The notes under the pieces are model-generated. The model was not told the origin of the DNA and made no database searches. It worked only from the letters and a program-made list of their open reading frames with translations. This document shows positions 42,997 to 51,412 of a stretch of 64,000 nt of DNA, in pieces. This DNA comes from CAZFPA01 sp964520975 (lineage in GTDB: Bacteria; Bacillota; Negativicutes; Selenomonadales; Selenomonadaceae): NCBI GenBank assembly GCA_964520975.1, contig CAZFPA010000001.1, positions 55,829 through 119,828 on the forward strand, in the 5' to 3' direction. The stretch's first letter is position 1. Each line of letters starts with the position of its first letter. A program made the position numbers and the translations under genes.

Positions 42997-43686
42997 TTAT
43001 TTACAGCGCACCAGCCGTGCCCGCTGATACCCAATAGCACAGACACTCACTGCCAGCACTGCCGGAATCCCATAGGCAGACCAGGCCCCAACAGCATTGA
43101 CAAGCATCGCGCCAAGCACCTGATCATGCACGATCATAGAACCTGCTGTCCAGGCCAGGATACCGGCACCGGCATACATAAGCACGGGAAAACGATCCAT
43201 GATCCGGCCAATGATCTGACTGCCGCCTACAACAATCGGTATGCTGATCAGCAAACCAAGAACTACCAGCAAGAAATGTCCGCCAGCCGCACCGGCAATA
43301 GCCAGTACATTATCAATCCCCATCGCGGCGTCGGCAACGATAATGGTCTTGATCGCCCCCGCCAGGCTGTCTGCAGCATCGACCTCCTCCGTATGCTCGC
43401 CCGGTGCGAGCAGTTTAATCGCAATCGGCAGGAGAATCAGGCCACCGATAGCCTGCAGATACGGAATCGTCAGCAGCCATACGGCCACGAAGGTCATCAC
43501 CAGACGAATCACCACAGCCCCTGCCGTACCGATATAAATCGCTTTTTTTCGCAGATGGTCCGGCAGCTTATTCGAAGCCATCGCAATAACAACTGCATTA
43601 TCGCCTGCCAGCACAAGATCCAGGATAATAATCGAGCCCAGTGCCATCAAAAATTCCATCGATAAAAAATTCATTTCCATTTTCAT
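42997..43686 (-). CDS. TerC-family integral membrane protein (YjbE-like, Mn2+ export or metallation)
   Basis: 229 residues, about seven TM segments. Conserved acidic motifs of TerC: IIILDLVLAGDNAVVIAMA and VADAAMGIDNVLAIAGAAGG. In Bacillus such proteins export Mn2+ or load exported enzymes with it. The yybP-ykoY riboswitch directly upstream strongly supports a manganese role here. Confidence 0.92.
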   Translation of the reverse strand: MKMEMNFLSMEFLMALGSIIILDLVLAGDNAVVIAMASNKLPDHLRKKAIYIGTAGAVVIRLVMTFVAVWLLTIPYLQAIGGLILLPIAIKLLAPGEHTEEVDAADSLAGAIKTIIVADAAMGIDNVLAIAGAAGGHFLLVVLGLLISIPIVVGGSQIIGRIMDRFPVLMYAGAGILAWTAGSMIVHDQVLGAMLVNAVGAWSAYGIPAVLAVSVCAIGYQRARLVRCK

Positions 43687-43723
43687 ACCTCTTTCCTTTA
43701 GTTAAATCTCCATCCATCACAAA

Positions 43724-43856
43724 CAAAAAGAGACCTCCGCATGGTATCGATCAGGATATCATGCGAAAGTCTCACCTGTTGCTTTTCAACAACGCTGCCG
43801 CCAGCTGGAATCCAGCATGCTTGTTGACGACAACCGAAAGGTTACTCCCCTTCGCT
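43724..43856 (-). promoter_or_regulatory. yybP-ykoY manganese riboswitch upstream of terC
   Basis: The minus strand has the class motifs: AAGGGGAGTAACC at the 5' side, and GTGAGACTTTCGCATG paired with CATGCGGAGGTCTC, then TTTTTG. The 5' and 3' halves surround a GC-rich arm (CTGGATTCCAG). Mn2+ binding should favour expression of terC. Confidence 0.88.
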
Positions 43857-43872
43857 ATTTGATTGTAGAATG

Positions 43873-43902
43873 ATTATATCAAACAGAGCCATCGCCTGTC
43901 AA
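43873..43902 (-). promoter_or_regulatory. sigma-A promoter of the yybP-ykoY-terC transcript
   Basis: TTGACA, 18 bp, TATAAT on the minus strand, just before the riboswitch. Confidence 0.8.
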
Positions 43903-43935
43903 TAGCTGACCTGCAGCTCCGCTTGACAGACCGGG

Positions 43936-44535
43936 TCAGGCCCCGTCCAAAATATAAATCTCTAAATTCTGTCGACCGAAGGCCAAGGCTTCTTCATGCG
44001 TATCAAACGCCACATCAATGACATTGCCCTGGATTCCCCAGCCTACATCCTCAGCTACTGCCTCTCCGTAGTCCGGAATAAATACACGCGTCCCCAGTGG
44101 AATAAAGGAGGGATCCACCGCAATGACACCGTGCCGGACCAGTGTGCCGCTTGCCGTGTGATTCGAATTCCCAGGATCCTGCGCACTATAGGCCGTAGCG
44201 ATAACAGAGACGATCCTTCCCTGCGGCTCGCCGGCCGGCGCCTTATCATGACGCAGCTTTGCATAGGTCCTCGATCCACAGATACCATCAACCTCCAGGC
44301 CGTTTGCCTTTTGGAATTTGCGGATCGCCTCTGCTGTTAATTTTCCGCAGACGCCATCCGCAGTCCCCTGCAGATAGCCCTGCTCAATGAGCAGCACCTG
44401 TACCCGCTTCACATTCGGCCCACGCATGCCTTCTTTGACCAGAAAGCCGCTCGCAAAGGCCGTAACGCTCAGCAATAAAACCATCATTATAGTAACCAGT
44501 GATAGACATAGATTTCGTTTCCTCAAACAGGTCAC
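43936..44535 (-). CDS. secreted peptidoglycan-binding / 3D domain protein
   Basis: 199 residues. N-terminal signal peptide or anchor (LCLSLVTIMMVLLLSVTAFAS), a PG_binding_1 repeat (MRGPNVKRVQVLLIEQGYLQGTADGVCG) at about 37-95 and a C-terminal 3D domain (TAYSAQDPGNSNHTASGT, GVIAVDPSFIPLGT, GNVIDVAF) with the three conserved Asp. 3D proteins resemble MltA and resuscitation-type lytic transglycosylases, so a wall hydrolase is likely. The usual DTGG motif reads EDVGW here. Own promoter. Confidence 0.9.
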   Translation of the reverse strand: MTCLRKRNLCLSLVTIMMVLLLSVTAFASGFLVKEGMRGPNVKRVQVLLIEQGYLQGTADGVCGKLTAEAIRKFQKANGLEVDGICGSRTYAKLRHDKAPAGEPQGRIVSVIATAYSAQDPGNSNHTASGTLVRHGVIAVDPSFIPLGTRVFIPDYGEAVAEDVGWGIQGNVIDVAFDTHEEALAFGRQNLEIYILDGA

Positions 44536-44556
44536 CTCACAGTCATATATGAGTTT

Positions 44557-44585
44557 ATTATAGCGTATTTTACTTTTTTCGTCAA
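44557..44585 (-). promoter_or_regulatory. sigma-A promoter of the 3D-domain gene
   Basis: TTGACG, 17 bp, TATAAT on the minus strand, 22 bases before the start. The rest of the gap to trmD (44586-44735) shows no gene or structure I can support. Confidence 0.8.
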
Positions 44586-44735
44586 AGAAGCAACAATTTC
44601 AAAAACGTTTTTTCAGGGAAAATGTCAACAGAACAGAAATGTCCCAACTCATGCTGACGCTAGCATACCAGTCCCACCAGTGAATGGAATCGCCGCAAAT
44701 AAAATGTTCCCTCTGTCTTCATCTGTTTTCACCCT

Positions 44736-44767
44736 CCAAAAAAGGAGATGCCTGGGCATCTCCTTTC
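44736..44767 (-). terminator. terminator of the ylxM-trmD operon
   Basis: Minus strand AAAGGAGATGCC pairs perfectly with GGCATCTCCTTT and is followed by TTTG; 10 bases after trmD. Confidence 0.9.
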
Positions 44768-44776
44768 ACATAGTCG

Positions 44777-45514
44777 TTATTCCCTTTTCCGCAGCTCGTC
44801 CAAAAAGCGCTGATCTTCAGCCGACAGCTCTGCCTTCGCCAGCAGATCCGGCCGGTTCTGCAGTGTGATGCGCAGGGACTCCCGACGGCGCCATTCACGA
44901 ATCTTTGCGTGATCTCCGGAAAAAAGGATTTCCGGAACCTTCATGTCCTCAAATTCCCGTGGACGGGTATATTGAGGAAACTCGAGCAGCCCATCATAAA
45001 AAGAATCCGTAGGCGCGGACTCCTCCGAGCCGAGCACCCCCGGCAGCATACGAGACACCGCGTCCGTGATAACCATGGCCGGCAGCTCGCCGCCAGTGAG
45101 CACATAATCCCCCAGGGATATCGCCTCATCCGCCAGCTCCTGCGTGATACGGGCATCGAAGCCCTCATAGTGGCCGCAGATGAATATGAGCTGATCGTAG
45201 CCCGCCAGTTCCTTGGCCTTGCCCTGCGTAAAAGTCTGCCCGCTGGGACACATGAGCAACACCCGGCGACTCACATAGCTGGTAGTCTCCTTCACAGAGC
45301 GCACCGCCCGAAACATCGGTTCCGGCTTCAAAACCATGCCGCTGCCGCCGCCAAAAGGAGAATCATCCACCTGCTTGTGCTTGTCATAGGCAAAATCCCG
45401 GGGATTCGTAAAATGGATATCCAGGATACCCTTGTCCACGGCCCTTTTGGTGATGCTATCGCCAAACGGCCCGGCAAACATCTCCGGAAACAACGATATC
45501 ATATCGATGCGCAT
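44777..45514 (-). CDS. trmD: tRNA (guanine-N1-)-methyltransferase TrmD
   Basis: 245 residues. Makes m1G37 next to the anticodon to prevent frameshifting. SPOUT trefoil-knot motifs LIFICGHYEGFDARI, SLGDYVLTGGELPAM and the N-terminal MRIDMISLFPEMF; SPFGGGSGMVLKPEP binds SAM/tRNA. Its ATG overlaps the rimM stop by one base (TAATG). Last gene of the operon. Confidence 0.97.
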   Translation of the reverse strand: MRIDMISLFPEMFAGPFGDSITKRAVDKGILDIHFTNPRDFAYDKHKQVDDSPFGGGSGMVLKPEPMFRAVRSVKETTSYVSRRVLLMCPSGQTFTQGKAKELAGYDQLIFICGHYEGFDARITQELADEAISLGDYVLTGGELPAMVITDAVSRMLPGVLGSEESAPTDSFYDGLLEFPQYTRPREFEDMKVPEILFSGDHAKIREWRRRESLRITLQNRPDLLAKAELSAEDQRFLDELRKRE

Positions 45515-46029
45515 TACTCGTCCTCCAGCAGATCCACAACCATCCGGCCTTCATCCAGCCGGATTTCCTTTACAACTTTTTTCAAAGCCGGAACCAGAAG
45601 CTCTGTCCCCTCGGCCGATTTCACCACATAGACATCATTGCTACCGGTCTTCAGAATGTTGGTCACCTTGCCCAGCAGCCCGCCATCCATATCATATACA
45701 GACAATCCAATGATATCAAAGGCGTAATACTCCCCCTCAGCCAGCGGCGCAGCCTGAGAGCGATCCAGGGACACCAGCTGTCCTGTAAGGCGCATGGCCT
45801 CTTCCCGGACAGGATACTGCTTGAAATGCAGGATTACAAACTGCTTGTGATATTTGATGGAATCAATATCCAGCAGCTGATCTCCAACATAGACCTGCTT
45901 CAAATCATCGAAACGATTGGGAAAATCCGTCAGCGGCACAACGCGAAGCTCCCCATGGATTCCATGAGGGGCTCCTACCTTACCGATGACGATACGATTC
46001 TTAGCTGCGGATGGCGACGATTTTGTCAT
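45514..46029 (-). CDS. rimM: 16S rRNA processing protein RimM
   Basis: 171 residues: N-terminal barrel (VIGKVGAPHGIHGELRVVPLTDFPNRF) and PRC-barrel domain (YYAFDIIGLSVYDMDGGLLG). Assists 30S head assembly via S19. I use ATG 46029 (MTKSSPSAAKNR), which overlaps the end of ylqD by 29 bases; it has only a weak RBS (GGTGGAAG close by), so translation may be coupled. Confidence 0.94.
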   Translation of the reverse strand: MTKSSPSAAKNRIVIGKVGAPHGIHGELRVVPLTDFPNRFDDLKQVYVGDQLLDIDSIKYHKQFVILHFKQYPVREEAMRLTGQLVSLDRSQAAPLAEGEYYAFDIIGLSVYDMDGGLLGKVTNILKTGSNDVYVVKSAEGTELLVPALKKVVKEIRLDEGRMVVDLLEDE

Positions 46030-46408
46030 CTTCCACCAACACTTCCACATTCAGGAGTTCACGCATGTTGTCGCCCACTTTGATTTCCGCAATGCGCTCC
46101 AGCGTTCCGTCCACCAGTTCAGCACCCAGTGCCAGCTTATTCAGCTCTTCGACCTTGGCCTCGCCCTGCTGTTTGAATTCCATACGTTTCTGACGCTCTA
46201 CGCCAAAATGCTGATGAATCATCTGCAATTCCTGAAGATTTTCCTTAGCGGTCTCCTCAACAGCACGCTTCTCCTGGATATTGATCTGCTGCAATTCCAG
46301 ATCTACCTGCTGTAAACGCGTCGTAATCTCCTGTACCCGGGTGGCTCTCACCTTTTCGGTCAGCTTTGTCTTGATAGTAACCGGAATTTTAACTGAAATG
46401 CTGTCCAT
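46001..46408 (-). CDS. ylqD: YlqD family protein
   Basis: 135 residues. SVKIPVTIKTKLTEKVRATRVQEITTRLQQVDLELQQI in pieces, with a central coiled coil (about 20-75) and a C-terminal beta part (GTLERIAEIKVGDNMREL). Conserved between khpA and rimM in many Firmicutes; function unknown. Overlaps the next gene rimM. Confidence 0.85.
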   Translation of the reverse strand: MDSISVKIPVTIKTKLTEKVRATRVQEITTRLQQVDLELQQINIQEKRAVEETAKENLQELQMIHQHFGVERQKRMEFKQQGEAKVEELNKLALGAELVDGTLERIAEIKVGDNMRELLNVEVLVEDDKIVAIRS

Positions 46409-46491
46409 AATGCTCCTCTTTTCTCATTAAAGTAGTTCCATATAAAGAAACAGCGGCAAGCATCCCCTCAATGAGGATATTGCCGCAGTTT

Positions 46492-46719
46492 TCAAATGAT
46501 CTCAACAGTGACTTTCTTGTTTTCGCGGGTAGCAGCAGCCTTGACAACCGTGCGCATGGCTTTCGCGATACGCCCTTGCTTGCCAATGACTTTACCCATG
46601 TCATCCGAAGCAACATGAAGCTCATATACCGTCATACGCTCTTCCTGCTTTTCGTCAACTTTGACTTGCTCAGGATGATCCACTAATGACTTGGCGATAA
46701 CTTCAACAATCTGTTTCAT
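46492..46719 (-). CDS. khpA: KH-domain RNA-binding protein KhpA
   Basis: 75 residues. Single KH domain with the GxxG loop in GKVIGKQGRIAKAMR. KhpA pairs with KhpB (Jag/EloR) in Gram-positive relatives and influences division and elongation. In the canonical place between rpsP and ylqD. Confidence 0.95.
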   Translation of the reverse strand: MKQIVEVIAKSLVDHPEQVKVDEKQEERMTVYELHVASDDMGKVIGKQGRIAKAMRTVVKAAATRENKKVTVEII

Positions 46720-46734
46720 GCTGATGCCTCTTTC

Positions 46735-47010
46735 TTAGTTCTTCGCACGCTTTGCTGCATCAAACTTAGCCATGATACCCTGCTTGGAAAACAGTGATCT
46801 AACGGTATCGGTAGGCTGAGCACCCTTATTCATCCATTCAAGAGCCTTCTCCTCATCGATCTTGACGATAGCCGGTTCCTTCGTGGAGTCATAGTTACCG
46901 AGGATCTCGATAAAACGACCATCACGCGGAGCGCGGGAGTCAGCAACAACAATGCGGTAGAAAGGATTCTTCTTTGCACCCATACGGTTCAAACGAATTT
47001 TTACTGCCAT
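46735..47010 (-). CDS. rpsP: 30S ribosomal protein S16
   Basis: 91 residues. VKIRLNRMGAKKNPFYRIVVADSRAPRDGRFIE in pieces is the S16 signature. AGGAGG precedes the ATG. Follows ffh as usual. Confidence 0.98.
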   Translation of the reverse strand: MAVKIRLNRMGAKKNPFYRIVVADSRAPRDGRFIEILGNYDSTKEPAIVKIDEEKALEWMNKGAQPTDTVRSLFSKQGIMAKFDAAKRAKN

Positions 47011-47048
47011 GAAAATTCACCTCCTTCAAATAGTAAAATAAATTTATC

Positions 47049-48404
47049 TCAATGCATGAACGGCAGGTTCAGGCCGCCAAGGCCCTTCTTTCCGCCCTGC
47101 ATCTTTTTCATCTTCTTCATCATCTTGCGCATCTCCGAAAACTGCTTGATAAGCTTGTTGACGTCCTGCACACGTGTACCGCTGCCCAGCGCAATGCGCT
47201 TGCGGCGGCTGCCGTTGATGATGGTTACATCCGCCCGCTCTTTCGGCGTCATCGCATAGATGATGGCCTCGAGCTGCTTCATTTCCTTGCCATTCAGATC
47301 GACATCCACATCGCCGAGCTTTTTCTTCAGCCCGCCAAGCCCCGGAATCATGCCCATGATCTGCTCAAAAGAGCCCAGCTTCCTGACCTGCTGCATCTGC
47401 GACAGGAAATCATCCAGCGTGAAGTCCGCTTTGCGGAGCTTCTTTTCCATCTTCTTGGCTTCTTCCATATCAAAGGTTTCCTGTGCCTTCTCAATGAGAG
47501 ACAGCACATCACCCATGCCAAGGATACGCGAAGCCATGCGATCCGGATAAAAAGGCTCCAAAGCCTCCAGCTTCTCACCCATGCCCACAAACTTAATGGG
47601 ACAGCCTGTGACCGCCTTGACCGACAATGCCGCACCGCCGCGGGCATCGCCATCGAGCTTTGTCAGCACGACACCATCCAGTCCGAGATCGCCATTGAAG
47701 CTCTCCGCTACATTGACAGCATCCTGACCCGTCATGGCATCGACCACCAGCAGGATTTCATGCGGATGAACTTCCGCCTTGATGGACTTCAGCTCCTGCA
47801 TCAGTTCCTCGTTAATGTGCAGACGACCAGCCGTATCGATGATGACAACATCGTTGGCATGCGAGTTGGCAAAAGCAATGGAACTCTTGGCAATCGTCAC
47901 CGCATCAGTTCCCGGCTCCATCGAAAACACCGGAAGGTCCAGCTGCTCACCCAGTACCTGCAGCTGTTTTACAGCCGCCGGGCGGTAAATATCCGCTGCG
48001 ACCAGTACCGGACGCTTGCCCTGCTTCTTGAGCGAAAGCCCAAGCTTTCCGGCCGAAGTGGTTTTACCTGCGCCCTGCAGGCCCACCATCATGATGACCG
48101 TCGGTGGAATCGGTGATATATTGAGCCGGCTCTGCGTTCCACCCATGAGCTCGGTAAGTTCTTCATTGACAATCTTGATGACGACCTGCGCCGGGGTGAG
48201 CGTTTCCAGTACATCCTGGCCGATCGCCCGCTCTTTTACCCTTTTGACAAAGCCTTTTACAACCTTGAAATTCACATCCGCTTCCAGCAAAGCCATGCGC
48301 ACATCACGCATTGCCTCATTGACATCGTCCTCTGTGAGCTTGCCGTGTCCGCGGAGCTTTTTGAATGTCTCCTGCAGACGATCTGCTAATCCTTCAAAAA
48401 TCAA
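47049..48404 (-). CDS. ffh: signal recognition particle protein Ffh
   Basis: 451 residues: N domain, NG GTPase (GLQGAGKTTSAGKLG, DTAGRL, TKLDGDARGGAAL) and the Met-rich M domain (MRKMMKKMKKMQGGKKG) that binds SRP RNA and signal sequences. TTG start at 48404, 8 bases after GGGAGG. Three bases after ylxM. Confidence 0.98.
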   Translation of the reverse strand: MIFEGLADRLQETFKKLRGHGKLTEDDVNEAMRDVRMALLEADVNFKVVKGFVKRVKERAIGQDVLETLTPAQVVIKIVNEELTELMGGTQSRLNISPIPPTVIMMVGLQGAGKTTSAGKLGLSLKKQGKRPVLVAADIYRPAAVKQLQVLGEQLDLPVFSMEPGTDAVTIAKSSIAFANSHANDVVIIDTAGRLHINEELMQELKSIKAEVHPHEILLVVDAMTGQDAVNVAESFNGDLGLDGVVLTKLDGDARGGAALSVKAVTGCPIKFVGMGEKLEALEPFYPDRMASRILGMGDVLSLIEKAQETFDMEEAKKMEKKLRKADFTLDDFLSQMQQVRKLGSFEQIMGMIPGLGGLKKKLGDVDVDLNGKEMKQLEAIIYAMTPKERADVTIINGSRRKRIALGSGTRVQDVNKLIKQFSEMRKMMKKMKKMQGGKKGLGGLNLPFMH

Positions 48405-48407
48405 AGT

Positions 48408-48764
48408 CTATACCTCCCGACCTCTCCCCAAAAACGGTGAAAGCCGTCCTAATATCTCCTGAATGGCTGCTTTATTGTGGACATCTGCCAACCCGCGGAT
48501 TGCGGCGCAGACATCCTTCAGCTCCGCACGTTCCGCCTGGTAACGCGCAACCAGCCCCAACCGGGCCTCATATCCTTCCATGGCCTGCTCGGCCCGGTGG
48601 ATCGTATCATAAACTGCCTGCCGGGAAATGCCCATGGCCTCCCCGATCTCCGACAGCGAAAAGTCCTCAAACAGATGCATTTCCAGGCACCGCTGCTGCT
48701 TTTCCGTCAGCAGCGCACCATATAAATCGAAAAGATCCGATGTATGTAAACGCTCTTCCAGCAT
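48408..48764 (-). CDS. ylxM: YlxM family SRP-associated HTH protein
   Basis: 118 residues, UPF0122. Sigma-70 region 4-like HTH (LTEKQQRCLEMHLFEDFSLSEIGEAMGISRQAVYD in pieces). In streptococci YlxM modulates SRP GTPase activity. ATG 48764 (MLEERLHTSDL) follows AGGTGA by 4 bases. First gene of the ylxM-ffh-rpsP-khpA-ylqD-rimM-trmD operon. Confidence 0.94.
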   Translation of the reverse strand: MLEERLHTSDLFDLYGALLTEKQQRCLEMHLFEDFSLSEIGEAMGISRQAVYDTIHRAEQAMEGYEARLGLVARYQAERAELKDVCAAIRGLADVHNKAAIQEILGRLSPFLGRGREV

Positions 48765-48814
48765 AACGTCACCTGTTTTCTGCAATTGTCAAGGGAAAAA
48801 CCTTGACCTCTGTT

Positions 48815-48843
48815 ATTATAGCCGAGCCGGCAAAACATGTCAA
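48815..48843 (-). promoter_or_regulatory. consensus sigma-A promoter of the ylxM-trmD operon
   Basis: TTGACA, 17 bp, TATAAT: full consensus on the minus strand. The first transcribed bases can form GTCAAGG/CCTTGAC (48788-48807), a small hairpin or operator-like inverted repeat. Confidence 0.9.
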
Positions 48844-48916
48844 GTGTTTTTCCTTGGCAGAAAATGATGATAAAGGCCGCCTAAGATTCCCATTGCCGCA
48901 AAACGATAACTATTTC

Positions 48917-49525
48917 TCATGATATCCCCTCCGCACCGGCAATATAAAGAACTTCGCAGCGACGCCAGTCGATTGTCTTGATTTTCCAGACAAGATCAAA
49001 GACCCGCTCGTCTCTATGCTCCCCCGGAAAAAGACCCCGGTATGTCCTGTTGTCTGCCAAAAAATCAGCTGTTTCCCACACATCCAGCCGATCATATATC
49101 CAGTCTTCCAAATTCTCAGGATGTGGCTGGGACCCCAATGCCGCCTGCTGCAAATAGGATTTCTCCCCGGTCAGCAAAAAATAGTACTTTGCAGCTATCC
49201 GGCGTTCCAGAATTCTTGCCAGGCACTGCATACCGGCCAGCCCAGCGACAAAAAGTGATACTGAGCCAAAATGCGCCTGCGTTTCCGGGCATCGAAAAAA
49301 CGGCTCCATTTTTTTCTGAAGCTCGACCCTTTCTTCTTCCCGGCAAGAGAAACGAAATACCTCCTGCATATTGCTGAGCTGCAGCGGTGCAATCTCGTCT
49401 ATCCCTTCGATATAGGCCTTCGGCCATTTCTCGCGGGCAAAAGCCAGCAGATCCTTCCATTTCAGCGAGGAAAGTGCTTCCGCATCCGTCCGCGGAATAG
49501 TATAAAAATAATCTTTTCTATCCAT
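48917..49525 (-). CDS. unrecognised soluble protein, member 1 of an adjacent related pair
   Basis: 202 residues, no signal peptide or TM. Rich in Trp, Tyr, Arg and Leu. I recognise no family. N-terminus (YFYTIPRTDAEALSSLKW, then REKWPKAYIEG) and C-terminus (RVFDLVWKIKTIDWRRCEVLYI) align in pattern with the neighbour at 49535 (FFYLMQLPAERAEGLEK, RKHRPQAWLEQG; EVFDLLRVRQMNWKKNRIVLY), so the two look like diverged tandem duplicates. The pair shares a transcript (9-base gap) and a promoter with a hairpin leader. Confidence 0.7.
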   Translation of the reverse strand: MDRKDYFYTIPRTDAEALSSLKWKDLLAFAREKWPKAYIEGIDEIAPLQLSNMQEVFRFSCREEERVELQKKMEPFFRCPETQAHFGSVSLFVAGLAGMQCLARILERRIAAKYYFLLTGEKSYLQQAALGSQPHPENLEDWIYDRLDVWETADFLADNRTYRGLFPGEHRDERVFDLVWKIKTIDWRRCEVLYIAGAEGIS

Positions 49526-49534
49526 AGCTTCCTC

Positions 49535-50116
49535 CTATTCTCTGTACAAGACAATCCGGTTCTTTTTCCAATTCATCTGCCGCACACGCAACAAATCAAA
49601 GACTTCATGCTCCCAATCGCTATCTTCTGTGATCATAGGCTCTGCAGGGTCCAGATTGAGCACCCTGCCAGAAGCCCAGGCCGCCGCTCTTGCCTGCAGG
49701 AATTGTTTCTGCTTTTTCGGCGGCTGTTTCTGAATAGGCGACATCAGCACATCCACATACTGCATGATAACCAATACCTGATACAAATGGATCAGACTAT
49801 CGATTCCCTGCAGGCTCAATAGAACAGGCTCATAAAACGAATAACTTTGCTGCAGGTCTTTATCCGCAAACAACGGTCTGCCAGATTTTCTTGCGATACA
49901 GTCCACTTCAGCCATAATTCCTGAACTCGCAAAAGCCATGGCCCCGGCAGTAAACACCCGCTTTCCCAAACGGGGAAAATATGCCCGTTTTCCCTGTTCC
50001 AACCAGGCCTGCGGACGATGCTTCCGCACATATTTCTCAATTGTCAGCCGACTGCATTTTTCCAACCCCTCCGCCCGCTCTGCGGGCAGCTGCATCAAAT
50101 AAAAAAAGCCATTCAT
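49535..50116 (-). CDS. unrecognised soluble protein, member 2 of an adjacent related pair
   Basis: 193 residues, no signal peptide; one moderately hydrophobic stretch (LIHLYQVLVIMQYVDVLM) in the middle is probably a buried helix. Shares start and end patterns with the gene at 48917. Basic N-terminal third (RLTIEKYVRKHRPQAWLEQGKR in pieces). No catalytic motif recognised. First gene of the pair. Context gives no function: core operon on one side, assorted accessory enzymes on the other. Confidence 0.7.
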   Translation of the reverse strand: MNGFFYLMQLPAERAEGLEKCSRLTIEKYVRKHRPQAWLEQGKRAYFPRLGKRVFTAGAMAFASSGIMAEVDCIARKSGRPLFADKDLQQSYSFYEPVLLSLQGIDSLIHLYQVLVIMQYVDVLMSPIQKQPPKKQKQFLQARAAAWASGRVLNLDPAEPMITEDSDWEHEVFDLLRVRQMNWKKNRIVLYRE

Positions 50117-50165
50117 CAGGATCCCTCATTTCTCATGATATATTCCCATGCCGGCCAAAAAAACA

Positions 50166-50213
50166 TAAAAAGGCCTATACATAAGAATTTTTATTCAAGA
50201 TGTATAGACCTTA
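50166..50213 (-). terminator. hairpin with U-run in the leader of the unknown gene pair
   Basis: Minus strand AAGGTCTATACAT pairs with ATGTATAGGCCTT around an A/T loop, then TTTATG and TTTTTTT. It lies between the promoter at 50235-50264 and the gene at 50116, so it should attenuate unless opened. The rest of the gap (50265-50379) shows nothing further. Confidence 0.7.
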
Positions 50214-50234
50214 TACACATATTTAATTTTTTAT

Positions 50235-50264
50235 ATTATAGCATGGATTGGCTGTTTTCATCAA
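50235..50264 (-). promoter_or_regulatory. putative promoter of the unknown gene pair
   Basis: TTGATG, 18 bp, TATAAT on the minus strand, followed by an A/T-rich leader. Confidence 0.65.
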
Positions 50265-50379
50265 GAAAACTTTCCATTTTTTAATCACCAAAATTGCAGC
50301 CTGACAATCGATGTGGAACTGCCTCTAAAAACAGCTAAATCTGCAGAACTTAATTTGCACATCAAAGGCAGAAAAGATG

Positions 50380-50922
50380 TTAAACACGCCCTCCTGTACC
50401 AGCCTGCCATTCCTTCTTCAGCAGCGCAAACTGGAAGGTGTTCTCATAAAATGGCGTCCCATCCGGATTGTTGACGAATGACATGAACTCTTTGAAGAGC
50501 CCTTCCTGCCGCATCCCCAGTTTGCGGCACAGTTTTTGCGATCTCAGATTTTCTTCATCCGTATACGCATACAGCCTGCGTATGCCCATTTCCTCAAAAA
50601 GATAAGCAAAATAAGCTTTAGCGGCTTCAAAGGCATATCCCTTTCCGCCATAGTCCGGTAAAAAATTCCAGCAGGGGCTGAACGTATCCGGCTCTTCCCG
50701 CAAGCCAAAGACCGTTCCTATGAAGGTATTGTCCTCCTTCAGGCACACTGCCAGATCATAGGCAGGTTTAGCCTTGCTTATGCGCTGCGAGGCCTCTTCC
50801 ATCGTACTGATCCTGTCTCTGACATAGCAATTCGCACGCGGATTTGACCACAAGCGCAGCACGCCCTGCGTATCCTGATTGGCAAAACTGCGGATGATCA
50901 GCCGCTCTGTTTCTGCACGCAT
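50380..50922 (-). CDS. GNAT acetyltransferase, RimJ/RimL type
   Basis: 180 residues. TERLIIRSFANQDTQGVLRLWSNP start, the acetyl-CoA loop DYGGKGYAFEAAKAYFAYLF and ENLRSQKLCRKLGMRQEG are typical of N-terminal or small-molecule acetyltransferases; substrate unknown. 13 bases after the DNPH1-like gene, so probably in the same transcript. Confidence 0.9.
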   Translation of the reverse strand: MRAETERLIIRSFANQDTQGVLRLWSNPRANCYVRDRISTMEEASQRISKAKPAYDLAVCLKEDNTFIGTVFGLREEPDTFSPCWNFLPDYGGKGYAFEAAKAYFAYLFEEMGIRRLYAYTDEENLRSQKLCRKLGMRQEGLFKEFMSFVNNPDGTPFYENTFQFALLKKEWQAGTGGRV

Positions 50923-50935
50923 ATTCTCTGCCCCC

Positions 50936-51355
50936 TCATCTAAGACCTCCGTTGCCTAAAACCTTTTTTACCTCCACCAGCAGTTCATCCTCCCGTTCAT
51001 ACGGATGCAGCTGGAAATACTTGTCTCCCGTCAACATGGCCGACAGGTTCCCATCCTTGCGATAGAAAATATGCACCGGCTTGGCATATCTCTCAGCGTA
51101 TGCCAGCTCATAGCCAACGCCCAGGGATGGCTGTGTACATTCGGCAATAACCAGGTCACATGCTCGCAGCCAGGCTGTATCCTGTTCATAGATGGCCCTA
51201 TCCCCCTGGCTCTCAACCAGCGACAGGCTCAAGTCGCCCACATGCTCCGTCAGCACAGTATCCGTCTCCTGAATGGCGGCAATGACTTTCCTGTAAAGTG
51301 CTGCGTCCTGCCTGCCGCCCCGGATAGAGCCCGCAAAATATATCTTCTTATCCAT
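50936..51355 (-). CDS. DNPH1/Rcl-like 2'-deoxynucleoside 5'-phosphate N-hydrolase
   Basis: 139 residues. IYFAGSIRGGRQDAALY, VLTEHVG and the catalytic CTQPSLGVGYELAYAERY (Glu in GYEL, Ser in QPS) closely follow mammalian DNPH1 and the nucleoside 2-deoxyribosyltransferase superfamily. It would cleave dNMPs to base and deoxyribose 5-phosphate, cleaning modified nucleotides. Bacterial role inferred from homology only. GGAGG upstream. Confidence 0.85.
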   Translation of the reverse strand: MDKKIYFAGSIRGGRQDAALYRKVIAAIQETDTVLTEHVGDLSLSLVESQGDRAIYEQDTAWLRACDLVIAECTQPSLGVGYELAYAERYAKPVHIFYRKDGNLSAMLTGDKYFQLHPYEREDELLVEVKKVLGNGGLR

Positions 51356-51412
51356 ATCTGTCCTCCATTCCCTTTGTTCAGGATACCATTCCCGTATTTT
51401 CCCTGACAGAAC

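Noticed and set aside
48786..48807. Terminator at the GTCAAGG/CCTTGAC inverted repeat before ylxM
   Set aside because: Only seven base pairs, no U-run after it, and it lies at the start of the transcript; kept only as a remark on the promoter.
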